A model generated the notes under the pieces. The model was given only the letters and a program-made list of their open reading frames with translations, ran no database searches and was not told the origin of the DNA. Made by a program: the position numbers and the translations under genes. A DNA stretch of 64,000 bases from Streptomyces chryseus (GTDB taxonomy: Bacteria > Actinomycetota > Actinomycetes > Streptomycetales > Streptomycetaceae). Positions 25,386-34,090 of the stretch are shown here, piece after piece (the first letter of the stretch is position 1; each line of letters opens with the position of its first letter). Location: positions 1 through 64,000 of the forward strand of contig NZ_BMVO01000020.1 of assembly GCF_014650755.1 (NCBI RefSeq), given 5' to 3'.

Positions 25386-26393
25386 TCAGGCGTGCCTGCG
25401 GCGCAGGACGCGGAGGGCGGCGTACACGGCGGCCGCCGCGAGAGCCAGCACGATGCCGGATTCGACGAGCTGGGCGTACCAGAAGTGCGCGTGGGGATGG
25501 AAGTCCACGAACCAGTCGGTGGCCGTCACGTCGGAGGGGCAGCGGGCACCGAACAGCGGTTCAGGTACGCACTCCCGGAGGAAGAAGCGCTCACCGGCGG
25601 CGTTCTGCAGGCCCGATTCGACAAGAAAGACATCCACGGGCAGGCCGGTGGGGTGTGGGCTTTCGATGCTGCCGGGCCCGGTGAGCGTGTTCACCGGGAC
25701 CAGGTCCCACCGCACGGTTCCGGCGACGAGCAGCACGGCCCCGGTCACCGCGGCCGTGGCCGCCATGGCGGCGACCGTGCGGCGTACGAGCAGGCCGAGG
25801 AGCGCGCCCACGGCTACGGCGAGCAGGCAGTACGCGACCAGGGCCGGGCCGGTCGCCTCGTAGACCCCGCGGTCGGGCCAGTTCAGGTTCCACATGCCCG
25901 GCATCCCGGAGCCGCCGAGCTGGAAGACACCGATGAAGGTGAGGGCCGCCGCCGTGGCGAGCGTCGCGCAGACCGCGAGCTTCGAGGCGAACCAGCGCGC
26001 CGGGGAGACCGACTGGGTCCAGGCGAGGCGGTGCAGCCCCGATTCCAGTTCGCGGGCGACGACCGGACCCGCGACGAACGCGCCGACCAGCACGGGCAGG
26101 AGGAGGCCCGCGAGGGAGACGTTCTTCATGTACTCGTACAGCAGGGTCGCGGCGCTGTGGAAGCCGAGGAACGTGTCGCTGCAGGGACCGCCGTCCGAGC
26201 AGTCGAACTCCTTCTCGGGATAGGCCCACGCCGCCCACCGCAGGAAGCCCGTCAGCGCGGCGCCCAGGACGAAGACGGCGAGGGCCAGCAGCAGCGGCGT
26301 GCGGTGAAGGCGCAGGAAGACCCACAGGGGTCCACGCAGGCCGGTGTCCGGGGCGGGCCGAGTGGTGTCCGGGGAGGTCGTCGTGGTGCTCAC
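25386..26393 (-). CDS. ABC-2 type transporter permease
   Basis: 335 residues, about six transmembrane helices. The N-terminus is Thr/Pro-rich. One large extracytoplasmic loop holds Cys pairs (EFDCSDGGPCSD) between helices 1 and 2, and another near the C-terminus holds RECVPEPLFGARCPSD. Internal segments such as VVARELESGLHRLAWTQSVSPARWFASKL are typical of ABC-2 permeases. The GTG start overlaps the ATPase stop (GTGA). With the ATPase it forms an exporter of unknown substrate, controlled by the adjacent GntR/YtrA regulator. Confidence 0.88.
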   Translation of the reverse strand: MSTTTTSPDTTRPAPDTGLRGPLWVFLRLHRTPLLLALAVFVLGAALTGFLRWAAWAYPEKEFDCSDGGPCSDTFLGFHSAATLLYEYMKNVSLAGLLLPVLVGAFVAGPVVARELESGLHRLAWTQSVSPARWFASKLAVCATLATAAALTFIGVFQLGGSGMPGMWNLNWPDRGVYEATGPALVAYCLLAVAVGALLGLLVRRTVAAMAATAAVTGAVLLVAGTVRWDLVPVNTLTGPGSIESPHPTGLPVDVFLVESGLQNAAGERFFLRECVPEPLFGARCPSDVTATDWFVDFHPHAHFWYAQLVESGIVLALAAAAVYAALRVLRRRHA

Positions 26394-27292
26394 GCGGCCA
26401 CCCCCCGCGCCGCGCGCGCCGTCGTGTCCGGGGCGAGCAGCGGCGGCGCGTCCGGGGAGCGCAGATGGGCGAGCAACAGTTCCTCCAGGGAAGGCTCTTC
26501 GGCGTCCCAGCCGTCGCCGACCGGGCCCTCGTGGCGGATCAGGGCAGTGGTCCCCCGCCCGGTGGCGCGGGACTCGACGACGGTGTGCGGGGCGAGGTCC
26601 GACGCCGGGGCCAGCCCGGTGACCAGGGTGTGCGCCGCGACCAGGTCGTCGATGGGGCCGCCGAGGCGGACGCGGCCCCCGGAGACGAGCAGCAGGTGGT
26701 CGCAGGCGTCGGCCAGTTCGCCGATGATGTGCGACGACATCACGACGGTGGTGCCGTGTTCCACGGCCTCGGCCATCAGCGTGCCCATCAGCTGGTGGCG
26801 GGCCAGTGGGTCCAGGTCGGCCATCGGCTCGTCCAGCAGCATGAGTTCGGGCCGCTTGCCGAGCGCGAGGGCCAGGGCCACGCGGGTGCGCTGGCCGCCC
26901 GAGAGCGTACGGACGCGTGCGCCGGGGTCGAGTCCGCCCTCCTGGACGACGCGGTCCGCGACGCGCCCGTCCCAGCGGGCGGGGTTGAGCTCCGCGCCCA
27001 GGCGCAGGGTGTCCGCGACGGTGAGTTGCGGGTAGAGCGGCTTCTCCTGGGCGACGTACGCGATGCGGTCGCGGGCCGCGGCGGGGGACGTGCCGAGGAC
27101 GGTGAGCGAACCCTCGGTGGGGCGGAGCAGTCCGGCCGCGTGGGCGAGGAGGGTCGACTTGCCGGCGCCGTTGGGACCGACGACCGCGCAGACGCGTCCT
27201 GCGGGCAGCCGGAAGGAACACGCGCGCAGCGCCCATCCCCGCCGCCCGTAGCGCTTGCCCAGGGCGGCCGCCTCGATGGCGGTGTCGCTCAT
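26390..27292 (-). CDS. ABC transporter ATP-binding protein
   Basis: 300 residues. Walker A GPNGAGKST, Q-loop YVAQEKPLY, signature LSGGQRTRVALALAL, Walker B LMLLDEPMADLDP and switch His SSHIIGEL. A C-terminal extension of about 80 residues probably touches the permease. ATG 27292 overlaps the regulator stop (ATGA), so gene order regulator-ATPase-permease is translated as a chain. Typical of YtrA-controlled exporters linked to cell-envelope stress. Confidence 0.93.
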   Translation of the reverse strand: MSDTAIEAAALGKRYGRRGWALRACSFRLPAGRVCAVVGPNGAGKSTLLAHAAGLLRPTEGSLTVLGTSPAAARDRIAYVAQEKPLYPQLTVADTLRLGAELNPARWDGRVADRVVQEGGLDPGARVRTLSGGQRTRVALALALGKRPELMLLDEPMADLDPLARHQLMGTLMAEAVEHGTTVVMSSHIIGELADACDHLLLVSGGRVRLGGPIDDLVAAHTLVTGLAPASDLAPHTVVESRATGRGTTALIRHEGPVGDGWDAEEPSLEELLLAHLRSPDAPPLLAPDTTARAARGVAA

Positions 27293-27687
27293 GCGTGATC
27301 TCCCTTGAACTGCTCGTCCAGTACGGATGTGAAGAGCGCGGCCACGTCGTCCTTCTCCAGCCCGGCCTCGCGGGCCCGCGTCGCCCACTCCACGAGCTCG
27401 CCGCGCAGGGGCGAGTCGGCGGGCGTGCTGCCCAGTGACCTGCGTACGAACGTGCCGAGCCCGCGCCGGGCCTCCACCAGGCCCTCGCGCTCCAGTTCGC
27501 GGTACGCCTTGAGCACGGTGTTCGGGTTGATCGCGGTCGCCTCGACGACCTCGCGGGCGGTCGGCAGCTTGTCGCCGGGCTCCAGCAGGCCCAGACGCAG
27601 GGCCTGTTTGGTCTGGTGCACGATCTGGAGGTAGGTGGCGACGCCGGAGCGCCGGTCGATGCGGAACTCGACCACGTCGGCCTGCAC
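27289..27687 (-). CDS. GntR family regulator, YtrA subfamily
   Basis: 132 residues. An N-terminal winged helix (VATYLQIVHQTKQALRLGLLEPGDKLPTAREVVEATAINPNTVLKAYRELEREGLVEARRGLGTFV) is followed by a short helical dimerisation tail, the YtrA layout without an effector domain. It probably represses its own operon until an envelope signal appears. GTG 27687 abuts a GGGGG run; a GTG at 27675 would be better spaced. A palindrome CACTA-N6-TAGTG lies just upstream. Confidence 0.9.
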   Translation of the reverse strand: MQADVVEFRIDRRSGVATYLQIVHQTKQALRLGLLEPGDKLPTAREVVEATAINPNTVLKAYRELEREGLVEARRGLGTFVRRSLGSTPADSPLRGELVEWATRAREAGLEKDDVAALFTSVLDEQFKGDHA

Positions 27688-27694
27688 CCCCTTT

Positions 27695-27710
27695 CACTAA
27701 TCAAGTAGTG
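27695..27710. promoter_or_regulatory. YtrA-type operator CACTA-N6-TAGTG
   Basis: Inverted repeat CACTA (27695-27699) and TAGTG (27706-27710), 8 bases upstream of the regulator start and A/T-rich within G/C-rich DNA. Position and symmetry fit autorepression by the GntR/YtrA protein. Confidence 0.65.
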
Positions 27711-27727
27711 GAATGGTGGTGCAAGAG

Positions 27728-27757
27728 AGGGGGCGGTGTCAACCGACGCCGCCCCCT
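27728..27757 (-). terminator. Terminator after mshD
   Basis: Stem AGGGGGCGG (27728-27736) with CCGCCCCCT (27749-27757), plus further pairing across a short loop, starting 23 bases after the mshD stop. No T run. Confidence 0.65.
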
Positions 27758-27780
27758 GTCCGCTGGAGTACGCCGCCCGG

Positions 27781-28707
27781 TCACGACTCCGTTCGGTACA
27801 TCAGGTCCGTCTCGTGCGTGGTGAAGCCGAGCCGCTCGTACACCGTCACCGCCGCCGTGTTGTCCGCGTCGACGTAGAGCATCGCGGTCGGCGCGCCCTG
27901 GGCCGCCAGGTACCGCAGGCCCGTCGCGGTGAGGGCCTTGCCGAGGCCGCCGCCCTGCGCGTCCGGCCGGATGCCGACGACGTACACCTCGCCGAGCTGC
28001 TCCTCGGCGTGCACCTTCGTCCAGTGGAAACCGACGAGTTCGCCGCCCCGCTCCGCGAGGAAGAAGCCCTTCGGGTCGAACCACGGCTCGGCCTTCCGGT
28101 CGTCCAGGTCGCGCTGTGTCATGCCGCCCTGCTCGGGGTGGTGCGCGAACGCCGCCGCGTTGACGGCCAGCCAGGCGGCGTCGTCCTGCCCCGGCACGAA
28201 GGAGCGGACGCTCACGCCGGCCGGGTACGCCGGCTCCGGGATGTCCAGCGGACTCAACGGGCGCCGCATCTGCCGCAGTTCGCGGAACAGGGTGAGTCCG
28301 AGGACCTGCGCGAGGTGGCGCGCCGCCGACTTCCCGCCGTGCGCCCACACCCGCAGCCGCTTCCCGGACGCGTCCAGCACCGTCGTGCCGAGCGTGCGGC
28401 CGTGCCCGTGACCGCGGTGCGAGGGATGTACGACCAGTTCGGCGGCCGGCGCCTCTACGGGGTCGGTGTCCTCCAACTGCGCGTAACCGAGGAGCGGCCC
28501 GTCGCCGACGTGGAGCAGGAAGTGCCGGATCCCTTCCCGGTGTCCGCCGCGCAACTGGAGCCGGCCCTGCTCGGACACGGCCTGTACGCCGTCCACACGG
28601 GCTGCCTCGTCGAGCAGCGCCAGGACCTCCTGGGCCTGCCCGGTGTCGAGCGCGTCGAGGGTCTGGATCTTCCTGAGGAAGGCGGGGGTCGCGGGGTCAG
28701 TCGTCAT
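27781..28707 (-). CDS. mshD: Mycothiol synthase MshD
   Basis: 308 residues, two tandem GNAT domains. The N-half has VVHPSHRGHGHGRTLGTTVLD; the C-half has GIRPDAQGGGLGKALTATGLRYLAAQG and DADNTAAVTVYERLGFTTHETDLMY. FVPGQDDAAWLAVNAAAFAHHPEQGGMTQRDL is typical of MshD. It acetylates Cys-GlcN-Ins to give mycothiol, the last step of the pathway whose first enzyme, MshA, is encoded at 61.7 kb. ATG 28707 is chosen as the start of the conserved region. Confidence 0.93.
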   Translation of the reverse strand: MTTDPATPAFLRKIQTLDALDTGQAQEVLALLDEAARVDGVQAVSEQGRLQLRGGHREGIRHFLLHVGDGPLLGYAQLEDTDPVEAPAAELVVHPSHRGHGHGRTLGTTVLDASGKRLRVWAHGGKSAARHLAQVLGLTLFRELRQMRRPLSPLDIPEPAYPAGVSVRSFVPGQDDAAWLAVNAAAFAHHPEQGGMTQRDLDDRKAEPWFDPKGFFLAERGGELVGFHWTKVHAEEQLGEVYVVGIRPDAQGGGLGKALTATGLRYLAAQGAPTAMLYVDADNTAAVTVYERLGFTTHETDLMYRTES

Positions 28708-28826
28708 GAGTACGAGCGTACGGCCGCCGTACGGCAACCAGCTTGTAACCCGTCACCCCCTGTTGCGCTACGCGCGTTGACTTTAGGCTGCCGTTCGACC
28801 GTCACGCTGAACTCACAAGGGGACAG

Positions 28827-30674
28827 ATGTCAGCGAACCCTCGTACCACCCGCAAGCACCGGGCGGCCCGGCGCATACTCGCCTCCGCCGCGGGACTCGC
28901 CACCCTCGGGGCGCTCGTCGCCGCCATGCCGGCTTCCGGCGCCGAGGAGGGCGACCGGGCCGGCGGCGACGCGCGGCACACGTCGAAGCCCTCGCCAACC
29001 GTCGACGTTCAGCTGCTGTCCTTCAACGACCTGCACGGCAACCTGGAGCCCCCGGCGGGCTCGGCCGGCACGGTCAGCGAGACGCAGCCCGACGGCACGG
29101 TGAAGGCGATCCCGGCCGGTGGCGTCGAGCACCTGGCGACCTCGCTGCGCAAGGCGCGCCAGGGCGAGCGGTACTCCGTCACCGCCGCCGGCGGCGACAT
29201 GATCGGCGCCAGCCCGCTGATGTCCGGTCTCTTCCACGACGAGCCGACGATCGAGGCGCTGAACAAGCTGGACCTCGACGTGTCGGCCGTGGGCAACCAC
29301 GAGTTCGACGAGGGCGCCACCGAGCTGGCCCGCATGCAGAACGGCGGCTGCCACCCGGTCGAGGGCTGCTTCGAGAAGGGCAAGGAGTTCCCGGGCGCGG
29401 ACTTCCCCTACCTCGCCGCGAACGTGACGAACGAGAAGACCGGCAAGCCGATCCTCAAGCCGTACACGGTGTGGAAGAAGAAGGGCGTCAAGATCGGCTT
29501 CATCGGCGTGACCCTGGAGGGTACGCCGAACATCGTCACCGAGAACGGCATCAAGGGCCTCAAGTTCCACGACGAGATCGAGACGGTCAACAAGTACGCC
29601 AAGGAGCTCGACCGCCGGGGCGTCAAGTCGATCGTCGCGCTCATCCACGAGGGCGGCTCGCCGGCCTCCTCGTCGTACAACTACGACTGCGACTCGCCGG
29701 GCGCCGGTGACGGCATCTCCGGCCCGATCGTCGACATCGCCAAGGGCATCACGCCGAAGGTCGACGCGCTGGTCACCGGCCACACGCACCAGGCGTACGT
29801 CTGCACCGTCCCCGACCCGGCGGGCAAGCCGCGCATGGTCACCTCGGCGTCGTCGTACGGCAAGCTCTACACGGACACCACGCTCACCTACGACCGCCGC
29901 ACCCGGGACATCGTGCGCACGGGCGTCAAGAGCGCGAACCACATCGTCGTCCGCGACCAGGAGCAGGCCAGGATCTGGGCGCCGGACATGACCTCGCTCA
30001 TCGGCCGCTGGAGCGCGCTGGCCGCCCCGATCGCGAGCAAGCCCCAGGGCTTCATCTCCGCCGACATCAACGGACGCGGCTCGACGGCCCCCGAGAAGCC
30101 GCTCGGCGACCTGATCGCCGACGCGCAACTGGAGGGCCTGGCCCCGGCCGACAAGGGCGGCGCGCAGATCGCCTTCATGAACCCCGGCGGCATCCGCTCC
30201 GACCTCGTCTTCAAGGCGAGCGGCAGTGAGGGCGACGGTGTGGTGACGTACGGCGAGGCGTTCACCGTCCAGCCGTTCACCAACATGATGAACGTCGTCG
30301 ACCTGACCGGCGCCCAGCTGATCACCGCGCTCCAGCAGCAGGTCAGCGGCACCAACGAGGCCTCGCCGAAGATCCTGCAGGTCTCGAAGGGCTTCACGTA
30401 CACCCTGGACCTGACGAAGACGGGCGCCGCGCGCGTCGACGTGGCCTCGGTGAAGCTGAACGGCGTCGCGCTCGACCCGGCCCAGACCTACCGCGTCGCG
30501 ATGAACGAGTTCCTCGCGGGCGGCGGCGACGGCTTCCCGGTCTTCAAGGAGCACAAGAACAAGCTGGTCGGCGCCTCCGACCTGGACGTCTTCAACGCCT
30601 ACCTGGCGAAGAACTCCAGCGCCACCGCCCCGATCACGCCCCCGGCGGCCGACCGGATCACGGTCGTGAAGTAG
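28827..30674 (+). CDS. ushA: Secreted 5'-nucleotidase / UshA-like phosphoesterase
   Basis: 615 residues. A long basic signal peptide (TRKHRAARRILASAAGLATLGALVAA) is followed by a metallophosphatase domain with metal ligands in LLSFNDLHGNLEP, GGDMIGASP, AVGNHEFDEG, IVALIHEGG and VTGHTHQAY. The C-terminal 5'-nucleotidase domain has NPGGIRSDL, VTYGEAFTVQPF and MNEFLAGGGDGFPVF. It should release phosphate from nucleotides outside the cell. AAGGGGA precedes the ATG. It fits the phosphate neighbourhood (pit, pst, ppk), but I could not define a clean PHO box in its promoter. Confidence 0.93.
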   Translation: MSANPRTTRKHRAARRILASAAGLATLGALVAAMPASGAEEGDRAGGDARHTSKPSPTVDVQLLSFNDLHGNLEPPAGSAGTVSETQPDGTVKAIPAGGVEHLATSLRKARQGERYSVTAAGGDMIGASPLMSGLFHDEPTIEALNKLDLDVSAVGNHEFDEGATELARMQNGGCHPVEGCFEKGKEFPGADFPYLAANVTNEKTGKPILKPYTVWKKKGVKIGFIGVTLEGTPNIVTENGIKGLKFHDEIETVNKYAKELDRRGVKSIVALIHEGGSPASSSYNYDCDSPGAGDGISGPIVDIAKGITPKVDALVTGHTHQAYVCTVPDPAGKPRMVTSASSYGKLYTDTTLTYDRRTRDIVRTGVKSANHIVVRDQEQARIWAPDMTSLIGRWSALAAPIASKPQGFISADINGRGSTAPEKPLGDLIADAQLEGLAPADKGGAQIAFMNPGGIRSDLVFKASGSEGDGVVTYGEAFTVQPFTNMMNVVDLTGAQLITALQQQVSGTNEASPKILQVSKGFTYTLDLTKTGAARVDVASVKLNGVALDPAQTYRVAMNEFLAGGGDGFPVFKEHKNKLVGASDLDVFNAYLAKNSSATAPITPPAADRITVVK

Positions 30675-30692
30675 CCCGCACCACGCAGTACG

Positions 30693-30728
30693 GCGGGGCG
30701 GCACCCGGAGGACCGGGCGCCGCCCCGC
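30693..30728. terminator. Bidirectional terminator between 5'-nucleotidase and sensor kinase genes
   Basis: 10-bp outer stem GCGGGGCGGC (30693-30702) with GCCGCCCCGC (30719-30728) and an inner CCCGG/CCGGG stem. It lies between convergent genes. Confidence 0.8.
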
Positions 30729-30747
30729 ACCGCTGTCCGGGCGCGCG

Positions 30748-32172
30748 TCAGGCCGCGTCGGGCGGTGGGGTCGGTGCGCCCGGGAGCCTGATCAGCGCCT
30801 CCGTGCCGTCGGCGCCGTCCGCCGGGCGCCGCAGGATGACCGTGCCGCCCGCCTGCTGGACCGTGCGGGCCACGATGGACAGGCCGAGGCCGGATCCCGG
30901 CAGGGCGCGGGCGGACGGGGAGCGCCAGAAGCGCTCGAAGACGTACGGGAGTTCGCTCTCCGGGATGCCGGGACCCCGGTCCCGTACCGTCAGCGTCCCG
31001 TCTTCGAGGGTGACGTCGACCGTGCCGCCCGGCGGGCTGAACTTCACCGCGTTGTCCAGGACGTTGACCAGCGCCCGCTCCAGCGCCGCCGGTTCGGCCC
31101 GTACGTACCAGGGGGAGAGGGCGTCGTCGATCGTCAGCCCGGGGCCGCGCAGCCGGGCGCGTTCCAGGGCGGCGGCGGTGATCTCGTGCAGGGCGACGAC
31201 GCGCGGCGGACCGCTCTGGTCGGCCGTGTCGGGCCGGGCGAGTTCCTGCAAGTCCCCGATGAGCGAGGCAAGTTCCGTCATCTGGGCCTTGACGGACGCC
31301 ATGAGCGCGGCCCGGTCGGCGGGCGGGATCGCCCGGCCCGTCTCGTCGCTGCGGGCGAGCAGTTCCACGTTCGTACGCAGGGACGTCAGCGGCGTGCGCA
31401 GCTCGTGGCCCGCGTCGGCGATCAGCTGCGCCTGGCGGTCGCGCGAGGAGGCCAGGGCGCTGGTCATCGCGTTGAAGGAGCGCGAGAGCCGGGCGATCTC
31501 GTCCTCGCCCTCGACGGGGATGCGTACGGTCAGGTCCTCCGTACGGGCCACGTGCTCGACGGTGTCGGTGAGCTTGTCCACGGGACGCAGACCGGCGCGG
31601 GCGACCAGGAGTCCGGTCGCGCCGGCCCCGAGGACGCCGATGCCGGAGAGCGCGAGCAGCACCCAGGCCAGGGAGCCGAGCGGATCGTCGATCTCCGCCA
31701 TCGGGCGGGCGATGGAGACCGCGAACGGGGGGCCGGGCGTCAGGTCCTGCCGCTCGCGGAACGGGTAGGTGTAGACCCGCATGTCCTTGCCGTCGGCGTC
31801 CTCCGTCGTGTGCAGCGCGTCGTCCTGCTGACCGGCGGCCACGGCGACGTCGCCGTCCTGCACGGGGATGCGCGCGGCCCCCGGGAGGGTGCAGGGTTCG
31901 CCCGAGAGCGGCACGAGCTGCACCACGTACGAGCCGATCGGCCGCACGGCGGCCGTGCCGCCCGCGCACCCCAGGCTCAGGTTCCGCACGACGTCCGCGT
32001 CGACCTTGACGCTGCGCAGCGAGTCGTCCAGCTGCGACTCCAACTGCACCCGTGTCACGAACCAGCACGCCGCCGCGACCGCCGCCACCGCGATGGCCAC
32101 CGCCGTCGCGGTCAGCAGCGCGAGGCGGGACCGCAGCGGCAGCGCGCGGAACCTGCGCAGCGCGCCCGTCAC
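30748..32172 (-). CDS. Two-component sensor histidine kinase (MprB-like)
   Basis: 474 residues. Helix 1 is at about 18-40, an extracytoplasmic sensor domain covers about 41-165 (Cys69 and Cys94 may pair), and helix 2 is at about 168-192. HAMP follows, then HisKA with phospho-accepting His256 (IADAGHELRTPL). The HATPase domain has LVNVLDNAVKFSPPGG, DRGPGIPE and SGLGLSIVARTV. The GTG start overlaps the regulator stop (GTGA). With the regulator and the adjacent membrane protease it resembles the MprAB-PepD envelope-stress set. Confidence 0.93.
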   Translation of the reverse strand: MTGALRRFRALPLRSRLALLTATAVAIAVAAVAAACWFVTRVQLESQLDDSLRSVKVDADVVRNLSLGCAGGTAAVRPIGSYVVQLVPLSGEPCTLPGAARIPVQDGDVAVAAGQQDDALHTTEDADGKDMRVYTYPFRERQDLTPGPPFAVSIARPMAEIDDPLGSLAWVLLALSGIGVLGAGATGLLVARAGLRPVDKLTDTVEHVARTEDLTVRIPVEGEDEIARLSRSFNAMTSALASSRDRQAQLIADAGHELRTPLTSLRTNVELLARSDETGRAIPPADRAALMASVKAQMTELASLIGDLQELARPDTADQSGPPRVVALHEITAAALERARLRGPGLTIDDALSPWYVRAEPAALERALVNVLDNAVKFSPPGGTVDVTLEDGTLTVRDRGPGIPESELPYVFERFWRSPSARALPGSGLGLSIVARTVQQAGGTVILRRPADGADGTEALIRLPGAPTPPPDAA

Positions 32173-32888
32173 GCCTCACCGCCCCGCAGCGCGTACCCCA
32201 CACCCCGCACCGTGTGCACCAGGCGCGGCTCGCCGCCCGCCTCCGTCTTGCGGCGCAGGTACATGACGTACACGTCCAGGGAGTTGGAGCTCGGCTCGAA
32301 GTCGAAGCCCCACACGGCCTTGAGGATCTGCTCCCGCGTCAGCACCTGGCGCGGGTGCGCGAGGAACATCTCGAGCAGCGTGAACTCGGTGCGGGTCAGC
32401 TCCACCGGCCGCCCGCCCCGCGTCACCTCGCGCGTCGCCAGGTCCATCCGCAGGTCCGCGAAGGACAGGACGTGCCCCGGCGCCGCCTCGCCCGCCGCCG
32501 CCCCGGTGGCGTACGAACTGCGCCGCAGCAGCGCCCGGATGCGGGCGAACAGCTCGTCCAGCTCGAACGGCTTCACCAGGTAGTCGTCCGCCCCCGCGTC
32601 GAGCCCGGTCACGCGGTCGCCCACGGTGTCGCGGGCGGTGAGCATCAGGATGGGCAGGGTGTCGCCGGACGAGCGGATGCGCCGGGCCGCCGTCAGACCG
32701 TCCATCCGGGGCATCTGGATGTCCAGGACGATCAGGTCCGGCTCGTACGACGCCGTCTTCGCGAGCGCGTCGATGCCGTCGACGGCGACCTCCGTCCCGT
32801 ACCCCTCGAAGGCGAGGCTGCGCTGCAGGGCCTCGCGCACGGCGGGCTCGTCGTCGACGATCAGGATGCGCTCGGCGGGGGTGTTCAT
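32169..32888 (-). CDS. Response regulator, OmpR family (MprA-like)
   Basis: 239 residues. The receiver domain has the acidic pocket DDE at 12-14, phosphorylation site Asp56 (LIVLDIQMPRMDG) and Lys in DDYLVKPFELDEL. The winged helix is RTEFTLLEMFLAHPRQVLTREQILKAVWGFDF...SLDVYVMYLRRK. It partners the histidine kinase encoded directly downstream. The protease gene lies 74 bases upstream on the same strand and may be a target. Confidence 0.94.
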   Translation of the reverse strand: MNTPAERILIVDDEPAVREALQRSLAFEGYGTEVAVDGIDALAKTASYEPDLIVLDIQMPRMDGLTAARRIRSSGDTLPILMLTARDTVGDRVTGLDAGADDYLVKPFELDELFARIRALLRRSSYATGAAAGEAAPGHVLSFADLRMDLATREVTRGGRPVELTRTEFTLLEMFLAHPRQVLTREQILKAVWGFDFEPSSNSLDVYVMYLRRKTEAGGEPRLVHTVRGVGYALRGGEA

Positions 32889-32962
32889 CGGGCTTCCTCG
32901 GCCTGCCTCTGGTCGCTGCGGATGGTCGCGGGCTGCTCCCTCAGCCTCGCACGGCGGGGAGG

Positions 32963-33985
32963 TCAGCCGGTGTCCCCGGTGCGGAGCCGCTCCAGGTCGG
33001 CCTTGACCGTGTCGACGGGGATGGCGAAGCCGAGCCCGATACTGCCCGCCGCGGAACCGCTCGCTCCGCTCGGGGCGTACATCGCGGAGTTGATGCCGAT
33101 GATCTCGCCGTTCATGTTGATCAGGGCGCCGCCCGAGTTCCCCGGGTTGAGGGAGGCGTCGGTCTGGATGGCCTTGTACGTCGTCTTCGACGCACCGGTG
33201 TCGCCGTTGAACTGCTGCCCGCCGAACTCGAACGGCCACTGCCCGCTGCCGTCGCCGCCCTGGCCCTGCTGCTCCTGGCCGCTCGGGCTCTCGTCCTTGG
33301 AGACGGTCACGTCCCGGTCGAGCGCGGAGACGATGCCGCTGGTCACGGTCCCGGTGAGGCCCTCGGGTGAGCCGATCGCCACCACCTCGTCGCCGACCTT
33401 CACGTCGTCGGAGTCCCCCAGCGTCGCCGCCTTCAGGCCGCTCGCGCCCCGCAGCCCGATCAGGGCGAGGTCCTTGTCCGGGTCGGTGCCCACGACGTCG
33501 GCGGTGTACGTGGTGCCGTCGTTCAGCCGGACCTTGACGGAGGAGGCGCCGGAGACGACGTGGTTGTTGGTGACGATCTCGCCGTCGCCCGTGATGATCA
33601 CGCCGGAGCCGGTGGAGTCGCCGGACGCGGACGTGGCGCTGATCTCGACGATGCTGGGGCTCACCGCTCGCGCGACCCCGGAGACGGTGCCCTTGCTGCT
33701 CTGCGAGACGTTCGTACCCGTGACGCCGGTGCCGCCCGTGGCGGACGGTGTGCCGGTCAGGCGCTCGGCGAAGGCGGCCGTTCCGCCGCCGATCACGGCG
33801 GCGACGATGGCGACCGCGGCGAGGAGTGCGACGGGGCGCCGGGCCCGCCGGTGGGTCGCCGCCGGGGGCGCCGCGGGCGAGGGGGCGTACGCGGGCGGCG
33901 GCGGCCAGGCGCCGCCGTACGGGAACGCGGAGGGCTGCTGCTCGGGCTCGGGGTACTCGCCGCTGCGGCGGGGGCTCTCGGTCAT
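32963..33985 (-). CDS. Membrane-anchored HtrA-like serine protease without PDZ domain
   Basis: 340 residues. The cytoplasmic N-terminus is Pro/Tyr-rich (about 1-50), one transmembrane helix spans about 51-72, and a trypsin-2 domain follows with triad His142 (VTNNHVV), Asp172 (DKDLALIGL) and Ser284 (NPGNSGGAL). A Gln/Gly-rich loop (about 230-262) precedes the catalytic Ser. The chain ends at the last strand (FAIPVDTVKADLERL), so no PDZ domain follows, unlike most HtrA/PepD proteins. ATG 33985 has a poor ribosome site. It should degrade or process misfolded exported proteins beside the two-component pair. Confidence 0.9.
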   Translation of the reverse strand: MTESPRRSGEYPEPEQQPSAFPYGGAWPPPPAYAPSPAAPPAATHRRARRPVALLAAVAIVAAVIGGGTAAFAERLTGTPSATGGTGVTGTNVSQSSKGTVSGVARAVSPSIVEISATSASGDSTGSGVIITGDGEIVTNNHVVSGASSVKVRLNDGTTYTADVVGTDPDKDLALIGLRGASGLKAATLGDSDDVKVGDEVVAIGSPEGLTGTVTSGIVSALDRDVTVSKDESPSGQEQQGQGGDGSGQWPFEFGGQQFNGDTGASKTTYKAIQTDASLNPGNSGGALINMNGEIIGINSAMYAPSGASGSAAGSIGLGFAIPVDTVKADLERLRTGDTG

Positions 33986-34090
33986 GTCCCAGAGCTTGGC
34001 CAGCGGTGATGAGAACCGTCTGAGGAGCCGCTGAGAAGCCCGACAGAACCGTGTATGCCCCATATAAAGCCCGGAGGGGCCTGCCGGGCG

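Noticed and set aside
25386..27704. A 772-codon minus frame running through GntR, ATPase and permease regions
   Set aside because: It is the permease frame extended upstream as a shadow. The true permease starts at the GTG overlapping the ATPase stop.
28741..28826. Possible PHO box upstream of the 5'-nucleotidase gene (GTTCGACCGTC)
   Set aside because: Only one approximate unit is visible. Phosphate control is plausible from context but not supported by a repeat.
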